Shown here: positions 48,741 to 57,979 of the stretch, piece after piece | Numbering within the stretch: the first letter of the stretch is position 1 | Layout: every line of letters begins with the position of its first letter | Origin: Paracoccus yeei ATCC BAA-599 | GTDB lineage: Bacteria; Pseudomonadota; Alphaproteobacteria; Rhodobacterales; Rhodobacteraceae | Direction: 5' to 3' | NCBI RefSeq assembly: GCF_000622145.1 | Contig: NZ_JHWH01000022.1 | Location: 25,061 to 89,060 of the forward strand | DNA length: 64,000 nt | Position numbers and translations under genes: made by a program | Notes under the pieces: model-generated | The model's input: the letters and a program-made list of their open reading frames with translations, nothing else | Told to the model about the DNA's origin: nothing | Databases searched by the model: none

Positions 48741-50858
48741 TCATTCCGCCGCCCCTTCGCCGTGCGCCTCGCCATTGTCGGGGAAGGCCGCCTCGATCGC
48801 GGGGACGGTCAGCGCGTCGATCACCTGCAGCGAGATGGCCCCCTGCACCGCCGCCAGCGCCGGCTCGGACGCGGCGGCGATCGCGGGGGGCAGTGCGGGC
48901 GCAGGGTCGGGGCGCAGCACCGGCGCCAGGGCCCCGGTCGCGGCGGCCAGCGCGGCCTGTTCCGCACGGGCCCGCACGACCTCGGGCGCGTCGGTCACGC
49001 CCGCCACGGTGCGGGCGGGCGCGGGCGGTTCGCGCACCACGGGTTCGTCGGCCAGCAGCGTGAACTCGATCCGGCGGTTCGCCTCGCGCCCGGCCTCGGT
49101 GTCGTTGTCGGCCACCGGGCGGCTTTCGCCATAGCCGCGCACCGTCATGTTCGACACATCCACGCCATGCGCGCGCATCGCCTCGAACACGGCCTGGGCG
49201 CGCGCCCGCGACAGTTCGGCGTTCAGCTCCTCGGACCCCTGGGCATCGGTATGGCCGCCCAGTTCGATGCGGTATTCGGCGCAGTCGGCCATGATCGCGG
49301 CGATGCGGTCCAGCGTCGGGCTCGGGTCGCCCGCGATGACCGAGCGGCTGGGCTCGAACCCGATCTCGGATTCGCGCATGGCCGCGTTCAGCCCGTCCAC
49401 GCATTCCACCCCCGACGGCAGGCCCAGCACCGGGTCCAGCCGCCGGTCATAGCGGATCGCCAGTTCATAGCGGGCGCCGGCGCCCAGCCGCTCGGCCAGC
49501 CGCGCCGCCGCATTGTCCGAGGCGGTCTGGCTGCCCGCCACCCCGGTGATGCGGATCAGGTCGGGCGAGACGGTGGCCCGCCCCCGGTCGAGCCCGCCCA
49601 TCGCCTCGAGCGCGGCAATGGCGCGCAAGGTCCAGCCCTCCGGAAAGTCGTCGTCCAGCCGCAGGGCGCTGTCCACGTCGCCAAAGCGGGCGCGGGCCAG
49701 GCTTTCGACCGCCTCGCGCATCCGCGCATCCGCCACGCGGCCGCGCAGCGACACGGTGCCGGCGTTCACCGTGGCCAGGAACTCGGCCGGGCCCTGCGGC
49801 AGGGCGGCCTTCTCATGCTCGGCGGTCAGGGCGAAGCCCTCGGGCAGCGCGGCCTGCAGGCGGCCCGCCGCCCTGTCGAATTCCGCGGCCGGGACCGAGG
49901 CCGGGGCGAACAGCGCGACATCGGCATCCGACAGCGTGACCGCCCCCGCCCCCAGCGCATCGACCGCCTGAATGCCCGCGACAGCGGCCTGCGCCCAGTC
50001 GGGGCTTGGCGCCCCCAGGCCCAGCGTGCAGCGCGGCGTCCCCGCGATGCCGGCGCGGGTTCCGGCCGTCAGGATCGCGTCCCGTGCCGTTTCGCTGTCG
50101 GCGGCGCAGGCGTCGAAGCGCGCCCCCGCCATGTCCTTGACGAAGCGCAGGGTAAAGGGGGCGATGACGGGCCGCGGCGCGGTCACGTCCAGGTCCAGCG
50201 CGACACCCTGGGGCCTGGCGCGGTTCAGCGCGGCTTCCAGATCGGCCCGGGCGCCGGCGCTGTCGGTGACGGCGCGCACCACGACCCGGCCCGGCGCGAC
50301 CGAGATCTTGGCCCGCGGCGCAAGCTGGGTGGCCCGCAGCCCAAAGGCCAGCGCATCGTCCCAGCCGGGCGGGACGGGGTAATCCGCCGTCTCGACCAGG
50401 TCCGAGACGGGCTTGCCGCCAGTGGCGCGCCGCAGCCCCGCCACCAGCGCGGCGCGGTCCTGGGCGCGGGGCAGAAGCCCCAGCACCGACACGCCATCGT
50501 CATTGCGCAAAAGCTCGATCCCGAAATCCGGCGGCTCCAGCGCGGCGCGGGCGGCGACCTCGATGTCGTCGACGACGCGGCCCGGCTGGACGACGGCCTC
50601 GGCCCGGGACTTGGCGCGGAACCGCTGCACCTCGTCGGGCGCGGTGCCGGTCAGGCGCACGATCAGCCCATCCGTCGAAACCCGAGCCCAGTCGAACCCG
50701 CCGCCCGCCATGGCCTGCGCGACATCGGCGGCCGAGCGCGTCTCGATGAAGTCGGCGGCCTCGCGTGCGGCCAGATAGGAAAGGCCGCCGGCGGCGGCAA
50801 GCGCGATCAGGCTGGCGGCGGCCACGGCGCGGCCGCGGCGGCGTTCTGGATTGGCCAT
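48741..50858 (-). CDS. OmpA-family protein with large periplasmic region and BON-like repeats
   Basis: 705 residues. N-terminal membrane anchor (ASLIALAAAGGLSYLAAREA) follows a basic stub. The middle (about residues 40-480) contains repeated BON/phospholipid-binding-like segments, e.g. TDGLIVRLTGTAPDEVQRFR and VNAGTVSLRGRVADARMREA. The C-terminal peptidoglycan-binding OmpA domain is clear: YRIELGGHTDAQGSEELNAE, LSRARAQAVFEAMRAHGVDV and VRGYGESRPVADNDTEAGRE, with the ArfA-like NRRIEF. A Pro/Ala-rich tail follows. Probably tethers the envelope to peptidoglycan. Single-pass inner-membrane anchoring makes it unlike barrel OmpA. Confidence 0.88.
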   Translation of the reverse strand: MANPERRRGRAVAAASLIALAAAGGLSYLAAREAADFIETRSAADVAQAMAGGGFDWARVSTDGLIVRLTGTAPDEVQRFRAKSRAEAVVQPGRVVDDIEVAARAALEPPDFGIELLRNDDGVSVLGLLPRAQDRAALVAGLRRATGGKPVSDLVETADYPVPPGWDDALAFGLRATQLAPRAKISVAPGRVVVRAVTDSAGARADLEAALNRARPQGVALDLDVTAPRPVIAPFTLRFVKDMAGARFDACAADSETARDAILTAGTRAGIAGTPRCTLGLGAPSPDWAQAAVAGIQAVDALGAGAVTLSDADVALFAPASVPAAEFDRAAGRLQAALPEGFALTAEHEKAALPQGPAEFLATVNAGTVSLRGRVADARMREAVESLARARFGDVDSALRLDDDFPEGWTLRAIAALEAMGGLDRGRATVSPDLIRITGVAGSQTASDNAAARLAERLGAGARYELAIRYDRRLDPVLGLPSGVECVDGLNAAMRESEIGFEPSRSVIAGDPSPTLDRIAAIMADCAEYRIELGGHTDAQGSEELNAELSRARAQAVFEAMRAHGVDVSNMTVRGYGESRPVADNDTEAGREANRRIEFTLLADEPVVREPPAPARTVAGVTDAPEVVRARAEQAALAAATGALAPVLRPDPAPALPPAIAAASEPALAAVQGAISLQVIDALTVPAIEAAFPDNGEAHGEGAAE

Positions 50859-50920
50859 CAGGGGGACCTTAGGGCTGTTTCCGGTTGGGCGGGTCTAAAC
50901 CCAACTGCCCCGCTGTGCAA

Positions 50921-51877
50921 TCAGACCAGCCCCGCCACGGCCAGCCCCAGGGCCATCAACAATCCGGCATCGCGATTTGAACGGAACAGCCGCAGGCAGC
51001 CCCGGGGATCGTCCATGTCAAAGCGCCGCAGCTGCCAGGCCAGGTGCGCGGCAAAACCCGCGATGCCGACCAGCGCGACCAGCAGCGCCAGACCGTGCGG
51101 GCGCGCGGCCAGCACCGCCAGCACCAGCAGCGCCACCGCCCCCGCGCCAAAGCCCGCCAGCCAGCGCCGCGAATCGCGGCCGAACAGGCGCGCGGTCGAC
51201 TTGACGCCGATCAGCGCATCGTCCTCGGCGTCCTGGTGGGCATAGATGGTGTCGTAAAAGATCGTCCAGCAGATCCCCGCCAGCCAGGCCAGCACCGGCG
51301 CGGGCGCGACATTGCCCATATGCGCGGCCCAGGCCAGCAGCGCCCCCCAGTTGAAGGCCAGCCCCAGGAACACCTGCGGCCACCAGGTGAAGCGCTTGGC
51401 GAAGGGATAGATCGCGACCAGCGCCAGCGAGGCGACGCCCAGCCAGATCGCCGCCGGCCCCAGCGTCAGCAGGATGACGAAGCCCGCCAGCGACTGCGCC
51501 ACCAGCCACAGCGCCGCGCCCCGCACCGTCACCTGTCCCGAGGGAATGGGCCGCGACCGCGTCCGCGCCACCTTGTCGTCGATGTCGCGGTCGGTGATGT
51601 CGTTCCAGGTGCAGCCCGCGCCCCGCATCAGGATCGCGCCCAGGCCGCAGGCGACGGCGATCCACAGGTCGCGCCACAGGGGCGCGTCGGCGATCATGGC
51701 CAGCCCGATCCCCCACCAGCAGGGCAGCAGCAGCAGCCAGGTGCCGATGGGCCGGTCGGCGCGCGACAGGCGCAGCCAGGGTCTCCAGCCCGGCGGGGCA
51801 TGGCGGTCCACCCAGTTGTCGGGGGGCGCGTCGGCGACGCTGCGATGCGCCTCTGGCGTCAGGCGGTCGGTCTGCAT
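50921..51877 (-). CDS. ubiA: 4-hydroxybenzoate polyprenyltransferase UbiA
   Basis: 318 residues, about eight membrane helices. The two Asp-rich motifs are GAGCTWNDITDRDIDDKVAR (NDxxDxxxD) and DTIYAHQDAEDDALIGVKST (DxxxD). Attaches the polyprenyl tail to 4-hydroxybenzoate in ubiquinone synthesis. The start at 51877 leaves only 15 bp to the divergent rsmE start, so the two promoters must overlap each other's coding regions. Confidence 0.95.
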   Translation of the reverse strand: MQTDRLTPEAHRSVADAPPDNWVDRHAPPGWRPWLRLSRADRPIGTWLLLLPCWWGIGLAMIADAPLWRDLWIAVACGLGAILMRGAGCTWNDITDRDIDDKVARTRSRPIPSGQVTVRGAALWLVAQSLAGFVILLTLGPAAIWLGVASLALVAIYPFAKRFTWWPQVFLGLAFNWGALLAWAAHMGNVAPAPVLAWLAGICWTIFYDTIYAHQDAEDDALIGVKSTARLFGRDSRRWLAGFGAGAVALLVLAVLAARPHGLALLVALVGIAGFAAHLAWQLRRFDMDDPRGCLRLFRSNRDAGLLMALGLAVAGLV

Positions 51878-51892
51878 AAGCTGCGCCCCATC

Positions 51893-52612
51893 ATGGCGAA
51901 AATCAGGCTTTTCATAGATCACCCGCTGGCCCAAGGACAAGGCGTCGCGCTGACGCCCGATCAGGCGCATTACCTGGGCTCGGTCATGCGGCAGGGTCCG
52001 GGGGACGCGCTGCTGGTCTTCAACGGGCGCGACGGCGAATGGCTGGCGCGGATCGAGCGGCTGGCCAAGCGCGGCGGCGACCTGGTGGCGTTGCGGCAGA
52101 GCGCGCCGCAACGAAACCCGCCCGACCTGTGGCTGCTGTTCGCGCCGATCAAGAAGGCGCGCACCGATTTCATCGTGGAAAAGGCGGCCGAAATGGGCGC
52201 CGCGCGCATCGTCCCGGTGCAGACCGACCACACCAATTCCGAACGCATCCGCCAGGACCGCCTGCAAGCCCATGCCGTCGAGGCGGCCGAGCAATGCGGC
52301 GGCACCTTCGTCCCCGAGGTGGCCGAGCTGACGCCCTTGGGCCGCCTGCTGGACGGCTGGGATCCCGCCCGGCGCATCCTGTGGGCGGACGAGGCGCTGG
52401 CCGGTCCCGCAGCCACCCTGGCCGCCCTGCCCCGCGGCCCCTGGGCCATCCTGATCGGTCCCGAAGGCGGCTGGTCCGAATCGGAACGCGCCCGGCTGGG
52501 GGCGCTGGCGCATGTCACGCGCGTCTCGCTGGGGCCCCGGATCCTGCGCGCGGACACCGCTGCCGTTGCGTCACTTGCCTTGTGGCAGGCCGCCCTGGGC
52601 GATTGGGGCTGA
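51893..52612 (+). CDS. rsmE: 16S rRNA (uracil1498-N3)-methyltransferase RsmE
   Basis: 239 residues, SPOUT family. N-terminal PUA-like MAKIRLFIDHPLAQGQGVAL and YLGSVMRQGPGDALLVFNG; then LFAPIKKARTDFIVEKAAEM, QTDHTNSERIRQDRLQAHAV and the knot AILIGPEGGWSESERARLGA with LGPRILRADTAAVASLALW. Methylates U1498 of 16S rRNA. Divergent from ubiA. Confidence 0.96.
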   Translation: MAKIRLFIDHPLAQGQGVALTPDQAHYLGSVMRQGPGDALLVFNGRDGEWLARIERLAKRGGDLVALRQSAPQRNPPDLWLLFAPIKKARTDFIVEKAAEMGAARIVPVQTDHTNSERIRQDRLQAHAVEAAEQCGGTFVPEVAELTPLGRLLDGWDPARRILWADEALAGPAATLAALPRGPWAILIGPEGGWSESERARLGALAHVTRVSLGPRILRADTAAVASLALWQAALGDWG

Positions 52613-52850
52613 CGGGGCTGCGCGATTTCGCCGCAATCCCGTGCCGCTTTTCGCGCGCCAAGCGTCGGTTTCTTGCAGAATCGGCCCCGGAAAACCCGTT
52701 TGACACAAAAACTTAATGATAACGGCGCCTTATGCATGCGCTGCATGGCTGCAATGCCCGCACGGACGTAGAGTTTCCAAACTGCCCGAACTATATGCTT
52801 GTGCATCAGACAACGCCCCAAGGCGGGGCACTTTCAAGCAGGTGAAAACT

Positions 52851-53042
52851 ATGTCGGCGATTGACACGAACCGCGTCCATGGCGGGGCGGGATCTTTCGG
52901 TATTGGCTCGATCTTCGCGGCGCTGGCCGCGTGGAATGACGCGCGCGTGACGAAGAACGCGTTGAGCCGTCTCACGGACCGCGAGCTGGACGATATCGGT
53001 CTGTGCCGCGGCGATATCGACCGGATCGCGCACGCCCGCTGA
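52851..53042 (+). CDS. DUF1127 small protein
   Basis: 63 residues ending with the DUF1127/YjiS pattern NALSRLTDRELDDIGLCRGD and IDRIAHAR. DUF1127 proteins are small, Arg-rich and in alphaproteobacteria have been tied to phosphate and RNA metabolism and stress responses. ATG at 52851 has AGGTG upstream; a small hairpin GCCCC-AAGGC-GGGGC (52815-52829) lies in the leader. The 238-bp region before it contains a TTGACA (52700) without a well-spaced -10. A strong terminator follows. Confidence 0.88.
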   Translation: MSAIDTNRVHGGAGSFGIGSIFAALAAWNDARVTKNALSRLTDRELDDIGLCRGDIDRIAHAR

Positions 53043-53064
53043 TTTGGCGGAAATGATGCGAAAC

Positions 53065-53099
53065 AGGCCCCCTCGGGACGATCCCGGCGGGGCCTTTTT
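53065..53099 (+). terminator. Intrinsic terminator of the DUF1127 gene
   Basis: AGGCCCC / GGGGCCT with inner CGGGA / TCCCG pairs, followed by TTTTT at 53095-53099. Confidence 0.9.
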
Positions 53100-53120
53100 C
53101 ATGCCCGCCGCCCTGGCGCG

Positions 53121-53600
53121 TCAGCCCCGGCGCGCGGCCCCGATCGCGGCCACGTCGATCTTGCGCATGTCCATCATGGCGACGAAGGCGCGCCGCGCCT
53201 CGTCTCCGCCGGCGGACAGCGCCTCGCTAAGCGCCCGGGGCGTGATCTGCCAGGAGATGCCCCAGCGGTCCTTGCACCAGCCGCATTCGCTTTCCTGCCC
53301 GCCGTTGCCGACGATGGCGTTCCAGTAGCGGTCGGTTTCCGCCTGGTCCTCGGTCGTGACCTGGAACGAGAACGCCTCGCTGTGGCGAAAGCTCGGCCCG
53401 CCGTTCAGCCCCAGGCAGGGGATGCCCAGCACGGTGAAGCGCACCGTCAGCACGTCGCCCGCGCGGCCCGACGGAAAATCGGCCGGGGCGCGGACGATCT
53501 CGTCCACGGCGCTGTCGGGAAAGGTTTCGGCGTAAAACCGCGCCGCCTGTTCCGCCTCGAGGTCGAACCACAGGCAGATCGTGTTTTTGGCAATGCTCAT
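53121..53600 (-). CDS. VOC family protein (PhnB / 3-demethylubiquinone-methyltransferase-like fold)
   Basis: 159 residues: TICLWFDLEAEQAARFYAET, FPDSAVDEIVRAPADFP, FTVLGIPCLGLNGGPSFRHS, EAFSFQVTTEDQAETDRYWN and SECGWCKDRWGISWQITPRA. The glyoxalase-like fold is clear; despite the historic family name it is not a methyltransferase. Function unassigned. Convergent with the DUF1127 gene across a terminator. Confidence 0.88.
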   Translation of the reverse strand: MSIAKNTICLWFDLEAEQAARFYAETFPDSAVDEIVRAPADFPSGRAGDVLTVRFTVLGIPCLGLNGGPSFRHSEAFSFQVTTEDQAETDRYWNAIVGNGGQESECGWCKDRWGISWQITPRALSEALSAGGDEARRAFVAMMDMRKIDVAAIGAARRG

Positions 53601-53651
53601 CCGGTTCCTCCCTCAGGTTCGGGTCCACATTCCCCGAGGGACCGACCGGGC

Positions 53652-54521
53652 CTAGCCGCGCCGCACCACCAGGGTCGTCCATTCGCCGTGATCCTCGCGC
53701 GTCTCAAGCGCAAGCCCCCCCGCGGCATAGGCCGCGACCACCGCGTCGGCCTGGGTCGCCAGGATCCCCGACAGGATCGCATGGCCACCCGGTGCGACAT
53801 AGCGCGCCATGTCCGGCACCAGGTCGATCAGCGGCTGCTTCAGGATATTGGCGAAAACCAGGTCGAAGGGCGCCGCGCCCTCGATCAGCGGATGGTCGAA
53901 GCCCACGGCCTCGACACATTCGACGCGGCCCAGCAGGCCGTTCGCGATGACATTGGCGCGCGCCACGTCGACCGCCTGCGGGTCGATGTCGCCCGCCAGC
54001 ACGATCACCGGAAAGACCCGCGCCGCCGCCATGGCCAGGACCGCGGTGCCGCAGCCCACGTCGACGATGCGCCGGGGCTGGAAGCCTTGGGACACCAGCC
54101 GGTCCAGCGCCAGCAGGCAGCCCCGCGTGGTGGCGTGGTGCCCGGTGCCGAATGCCATCGCCGCCTCGATCAGCAGCGCCTCGGCGCCCTCGGGCACGCG
54201 GTCGGCGTCATGGCTGCCGTGGACGAAGAAGCGCCCCGCCTCGACCGGGGAAAGCTCGCGCCGGACATGGGCGACCCAGTCCACCTCGGGCAGTTCCGAC
54301 AGGACGAAAGGGTCGGCCCCCCAGGCCGCCGCCATCAACGCAAGCGCCAGCTCGTCGGGCCTTTCGGTGAAATACAGCCCCACCTCCCAGCGGCCGCGGC
54401 CGTCCTCGATCTCGAAGATGCCGGTGCCCACGGGCTCGGGGGTCAGGTCCTCGGCCAGTTCGGTCAGGGCCTCGGCCGCCTCGCGCCCGGCGGTCTGGGT
54501 CAGCGCGGTCCAGGTGGACAT
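53652..54521 (-). CDS. prmA: Ribosomal protein L11 methyltransferase PrmA
   Basis: 289 residues. SAM-binding motifs IVDVGCGTAVLAMAAARVFP and LAGDIDPQAVDVARANVIAN; substrate loop AMAFGTGHHATTRGCLLALD; and motif IV FDLVFANILKQPLIDLVPDM (N-I-L). Trimethylates L11. The ATG shares one base with the msrA stop (TGATG). In motif I the usual DxGxGSG reads DVGCGTA, a conservative change. Confidence 0.93.
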   Translation of the reverse strand: MSTWTALTQTAGREAAEALTELAEDLTPEPVGTGIFEIEDGRGRWEVGLYFTERPDELALALMAAAWGADPFVLSELPEVDWVAHVRRELSPVEAGRFFVHGSHDADRVPEGAEALLIEAAMAFGTGHHATTRGCLLALDRLVSQGFQPRRIVDVGCGTAVLAMAAARVFPVIVLAGDIDPQAVDVARANVIANGLLGRVECVEAVGFDHPLIEGAAPFDLVFANILKQPLIDLVPDMARYVAPGGHAILSGILATQADAVVAAYAAGGLALETREDHGEWTTLVVRRG

Positions 54522-55105
54522 CAGTTCTCCTCGGCGGGGCTTGTCAGGGGCGCCTCTACGCCCGTGCCGCGCAAGCCGCAATAGCCGTCGGGATAGCGGT
54601 CCAGATATTGCTGGTGATCCTCCTCGGCCGGATAGAAGGGCGCGGCCGGCAGGATCTGGGTGGTGATCGCGGGATAGCCCTCGACCGCAAGGCGGTTGTT
54701 GTAATCGGCCTTGCTGAGTTCCGCCGCCGCCCGCTGGCTGTCGGTGAAATACATGATCAGGCTGCGATACTGGCTGCCGACGTCGTTGCCCTGCCGATTG
54801 CCCTGGGTCGGGTCGTGGTTTTCCCAGAACACCTGCAGCAGCCGTTCATAGCTGATGCGCGAACTGTCATAGACCACGCGCACCACCTCGGCATGGCCGG
54901 TCGTGCCGGAACAGACCTGCTTGTAGGTCGGGTTCTCGACCGTGCCGCCCGCGAAGCCGACCTCGGTCAGCCAGACGCCGTCAAGCTGCCAGAACAGGCG
55001 CTCGACCCCCCAATAGCAGCCCATGCCGAAAATCGCCTGGTCGAAGCCCTTGGGGATCTCGCCGTCCATCGGGCGGCCGAAAATGCGGTGGATGGGGGCT
55101 GTCAT
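54521..55105 (-). CDS. msrA: Peptide methionine-S-sulfoxide reductase MsrA
   Basis: 194 residues. Catalytic motif [20 protein letters not shown] (GCYWG where GCFWG is usual), then [20 protein letters not shown] with the resolving-type Cys, [20 protein letters not shown] and [20 protein letters not shown]. Reduces methionine-S-sulfoxide via thioredoxin. First gene of the msrA-prmA pair. Confidence 0.95.
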   Translation of the reverse strand: MTAPIHRIFGRPMDGEIPKGFDQAIFGMGCYWGVERLFWQLDGVWLTEVGFAGGTVENPTYKQVCSGTTGHAEVVRVVYDSSRISYERLLQVFWENHDPTQGNRQGNDVGSQYRSLIMYFTDSQRAAAELSKADYNNRLAVEGYPAITTQILPAAPFYPAEEDHQQYLDRYPDGYCGLRGTGVEAPLTSPAEEN

Positions 55106-55230
55106 GGGTCGTCTCCCTTTGGAAAGCGGTTGCAGTCAATCTAGGCGCGGGCCTAGCATCCTGCAACGCCGCCGCCCGTGACAACACGCAGGGGTCGTCC
55201 CCGGTTCGGGCACCAGGGAAAGGAAACGCC

Positions 55231-56235
55231 ATGCAGGCCGGATCGCGGAACCTGATCACCGATGTCGTGGGGCTGCTCGTCGGCAATGCGCGCGACGACC
55301 GGCTGCGGTCGGGCGTGAGCGTGCTGACGGCGGACCGCCCCCTGGCCTGCGGCGTCCATGTCATGGGCGGCGCGCCGGGCACGCGGGAAACCGACCTGCT
55401 GGTGCCCGACCGGCTGGTCGGCGGCGTCAATGCGCTGGTGCTGTCGGGCGGCTCGGCCTTCGGGCTGGCGGCCTGCGACGGGGTGGCGGACGGCCTGCGC
55501 GCCCTGGGCCGGGGCTTTGCGGTCGGCCCGGTGCGGGTCCCGATCGTGCCCGGCGCGATCCTGTTCGACCTGCTGAACGGCGGCGACAAGGACTGGGCCG
55601 AGAACCCCTATCCGGCGCTCGGCCGGGCGGCGCTGGCAGCAGCTGGCCCCGATTTCGCCCTGGGCAGCGAAGGCGCGGGCACCGGCGCAATGACGCATCG
55701 CTGGAAAGGCGGGCTCGGCTCGGCCTCGGCGGTGCTGGATTGCGGGGTGACGGTGGGGGCGCTGGTCGCGGTCAATGCGCTGGGGTCGGTGACAGCGCCC
55801 GGCGGGCAGTTCTGGGCCGCGCCCTGGGAGATCGGCGACGAGTTCGGAGGCCTGGGCCTGTCCGGCCCCTTCGACGGCGGGGCCGAGCCGGCGATGGCCA
55901 AGCGCCTGGGCGAGGCCACGACGATTGCCATCATCGCGACCGACGCAGGCCTGGACAAGGCCGGGCTGACGCGGCTGGCCACCGCCGCCCATGACGGCAT
56001 GGCCCGCGCCATCGTCCCCAGCCACACGCCCCATGACGGCGACCTGGTCTTTGCCGTCTCGACCGGCGCCCGCCCCCTGCCCGATCCGGCGCTGACGCCG
56101 TTCCTGCTGGGCCATGCCGCGGCCTGTACGCTGGCCCGCGCCATCGCCCGGGGTGTCTGCGAGGCCGAGGCGCGTCCGGGCGATCTTCAGCCGTGCTGGC
56201 GCGCGCGGCAGGGGGGCTCTGCCCCCCACGCCTGA
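55231..56235 (+). CDS. P1 family (DmpA/BapA-type) peptidase
   Basis: 334 residues. The N-terminal nucleophile-type fold shows ALVLSGGSAFGLAACDGVAD with the conserved Gly-Ser-Ala segment, and GTGAMTHRWKGGLGSASAVL, where the self-cleavage Gly-Ser bond should lie. These enzymes split themselves into two chains and act as aminopeptidases or beta-peptidases. The C-terminal 20 residues run into a GC-rich region just before a dispersed repeat. Divergent from msrA by 125 bp. Confidence 0.9.
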   Translation: MQAGSRNLITDVVGLLVGNARDDRLRSGVSVLTADRPLACGVHVMGGAPGTRETDLLVPDRLVGGVNALVLSGGSAFGLAACDGVADGLRALGRGFAVGPVRVPIVPGAILFDLLNGGDKDWAENPYPALGRAALAAAGPDFALGSEGAGTGAMTHRWKGGLGSASAVLDCGVTVGALVAVNALGSVTAPGGQFWAAPWEIGDEFGGLGLSGPFDGGAEPAMAKRLGEATTIAIIATDAGLDKAGLTRLATAAHDGMARAIVPSHTPHDGDLVFAVSTGARPLPDPALTPFLLGHAAACTLARAIARGVCEAEARPGDLQPCWRARQGGSAPHA

Positions 56236-56248
56236 CGGCGTTCCCCCC

Positions 56249-56270
56249 GGGATATTTGGACAAGAAAGAA
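56249..56270 (+). repeat. Dispersed intergenic repeat, copy 1
   Basis: GGGATATTTGGACAAGAAAG followed by AA, 13 bp after the P1 peptidase stop. Closely matches copies at 59572-59603 and 59728-59759. Here it lacks an inverted partner. Confidence 0.75.
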
Positions 56271-56470
56271 AAATGAGGCAGCAGGAGAGAGATCCGCCGC
56301 CCCGCAGTCTGATACGCCAAGAGGGAAAACCTGACGATATCTGGTGAACGCGCGCGGGCGGCCGGGGGCTCCATCACATTTTCCGTGATCGGGGGCGGCG
56401 CGCCTTGGGCTTGCCTTCGCGGGCCGAACGCGCAAGCCTGCCGGCGACCCGAGAACCAAGGAGCACGGCC

Positions 56471-57943
56471 ATGACCCGACATGCCACCGACCTGGGGATG
56501 CTTCTGAAAGACCCCTCGCTTTTGCAGACCCGCGCCTATGTCGCGGGCGAATGGATCGACGCCGCGGACGGCGCGACCTTTGACGTGGTGAATCCCGCGC
56601 GTGGCGACGTGATCGCGCGGGTGGCCGACCTGTCGCGCGCCGAGGTCGGTCGCGCCATCGCCGCCTCGGCCCAGGCCATGAAGGGCTGGGCCGCCCGCAC
56701 CGCCAAGGAACGCGCCCAGGTGTTGCGCAAATGGTTCGACCTGATGATGGAGAATCAGGACGACCTGGGCCGCATCCTGACCGCCGAACAGGGCAAGCCG
56801 CTGGCCGAGGCCAAGGGCGAGATCGCCTATGGCGCGAGCTTCATCGAATGGTTCGGCGAGGAAGCCAAGCGCATCTATGGCGAGACGATCCCCGGCCACC
56901 TGCCCGACAAGCGGCTGACCGTGATCCGCCAGCCAATCGGGGTGGTGGGCTCGATCACGCCCTGGAACTTCCCGAATGCCATGATCACCCGCAAATGCGG
57001 CCCGGCGCTGGCGGCGGGCTGCGGCTTCGTTGGTCGGCCCGCGGCGGAAACGCCGCTGTCCGCGCTGGCGCTGGCGGTGCTGGCCGAACGCGCCGGCGTG
57101 CCCAAGGGGCTGTTCAGCATCGTGACCTCGTCGCGATCCTCGGACATCGGCAAGGAGTTCTGCGAGAATCCGCTGATCCGCAAGCTGACCTTCACCGGCT
57201 CGACCGAGGTTGGCCGCATCCTGCTGCGCCAGGCTGCCGACCAGGTGCTGAAATGCTCGATGGAGCTGGGCGGCAACGCGCCCTTCATCGTCTTCGACGA
57301 CGCCGATCTGGATGCGGCGGTCGAGGGCGCCATGGCCTCGAAGTTCCGCAACAACGGCCAGACCTGCGTCTGCGCCAACCGGATCTATGTCCAGGCCGGG
57401 GTCTATGACGCCTTCGCCAGGAAGCTGGCGGCGGCGGTCGACAAGCTGCGCGTCGGCGACGGGCTGAGCGAGGACGTCACGACCGGCCCGCTGATCAACG
57501 CCAAGGCCGTCGAGAAGGTCGAGGAGCATATCCAGGACGCGCTGGACGGCGGCGCCACCATCGTCACCGGCGGCAAGCGCAAGGAGGGGCTGTTCTTCGA
57601 GCCCACCGTGGTGACGGGGATCACCGATTCCATGAAGGTCTCGACCGAGGAGACCTTCGGACCGCTCGCGCCGCTGTTCCGCTTCGACACCGAAGACGAG
57701 GCGATCGCGCGCGCCAACGACACGATCTTCGGCCTCGCCGCCTATTTCTACGCCCGCGACATCGGCCGGGTGACGCGGGTGCAGGAGGCGCTGGAATACG
57801 GCATCGTCGGCGTGAACACCGGCATCATCTCGACCGAGGTCGCCCCCTTCGGCGGGGTCAAGCAGTCGGGCCTGGGACGCGAAGGCTCGCGTCACGGGAT
57901 CGAGGATTACCTGGAGATGAAATACATCTGCCTGTCGATCTGA
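56471..57943 (+). CDS. Aldehyde dehydrogenase, succinate-semialdehyde dehydrogenase-like, with altered cofactor motif
   Basis: 490 residues. GSITPWNFPNAMITRKCGPA, catalytic Glu in SMELGGNAPF, catalytic Cys in NNGQTCVCANRI and VSTEETFGPLAPLFRFDTED are normal. The conserved Lys that contacts the NAD(P) ribose, expected in VKPAE, is replaced: the segment reads GCGFVGRPAAETPLSALALA (Gly-Arg instead of Val-Lys). Catalytic residues intact, so activity may persist with changed cofactor affinity, or the gene may be decaying. ATG at 56471 chosen by family N-terminus; ribosome site AAGGAG. Paralog of 26931-28403. Confidence 0.9.
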   Translation: MTRHATDLGMLLKDPSLLQTRAYVAGEWIDAADGATFDVVNPARGDVIARVADLSRAEVGRAIAASAQAMKGWAARTAKERAQVLRKWFDLMMENQDDLGRILTAEQGKPLAEAKGEIAYGASFIEWFGEEAKRIYGETIPGHLPDKRLTVIRQPIGVVGSITPWNFPNAMITRKCGPALAAGCGFVGRPAAETPLSALALAVLAERAGVPKGLFSIVTSSRSSDIGKEFCENPLIRKLTFTGSTEVGRILLRQAADQVLKCSMELGGNAPFIVFDDADLDAAVEGAMASKFRNNGQTCVCANRIYVQAGVYDAFARKLAAAVDKLRVGDGLSEDVTTGPLINAKAVEKVEEHIQDALDGGATIVTGGKRKEGLFFEPTVVTGITDSMKVSTEETFGPLAPLFRFDTEDEAIARANDTIFGLAAYFYARDIGRVTRVQEALEYGIVGVNTGIISTEVAPFGGVKQSGLGREGSRHGIEDYLEMKYICLSI

Positions 57944-57947
57944 CGAA

Positions 57948-57974
57948 GAACCCCGGGCGGCGTGCCCGGGGTTC
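57948..57974. terminator. Terminator hairpin between aldehyde dehydrogenase and trcR
   Basis: GAACCCCGGGC / GCCCGGGGTTC, perfect 11-bp stem with a 5-nt loop, 4 bp after the aldehyde dehydrogenase stop and 5 bp before the convergent trcR stop. No long U-run. Confidence 0.8.
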
Positions 57975-57979
57975 TGCGT

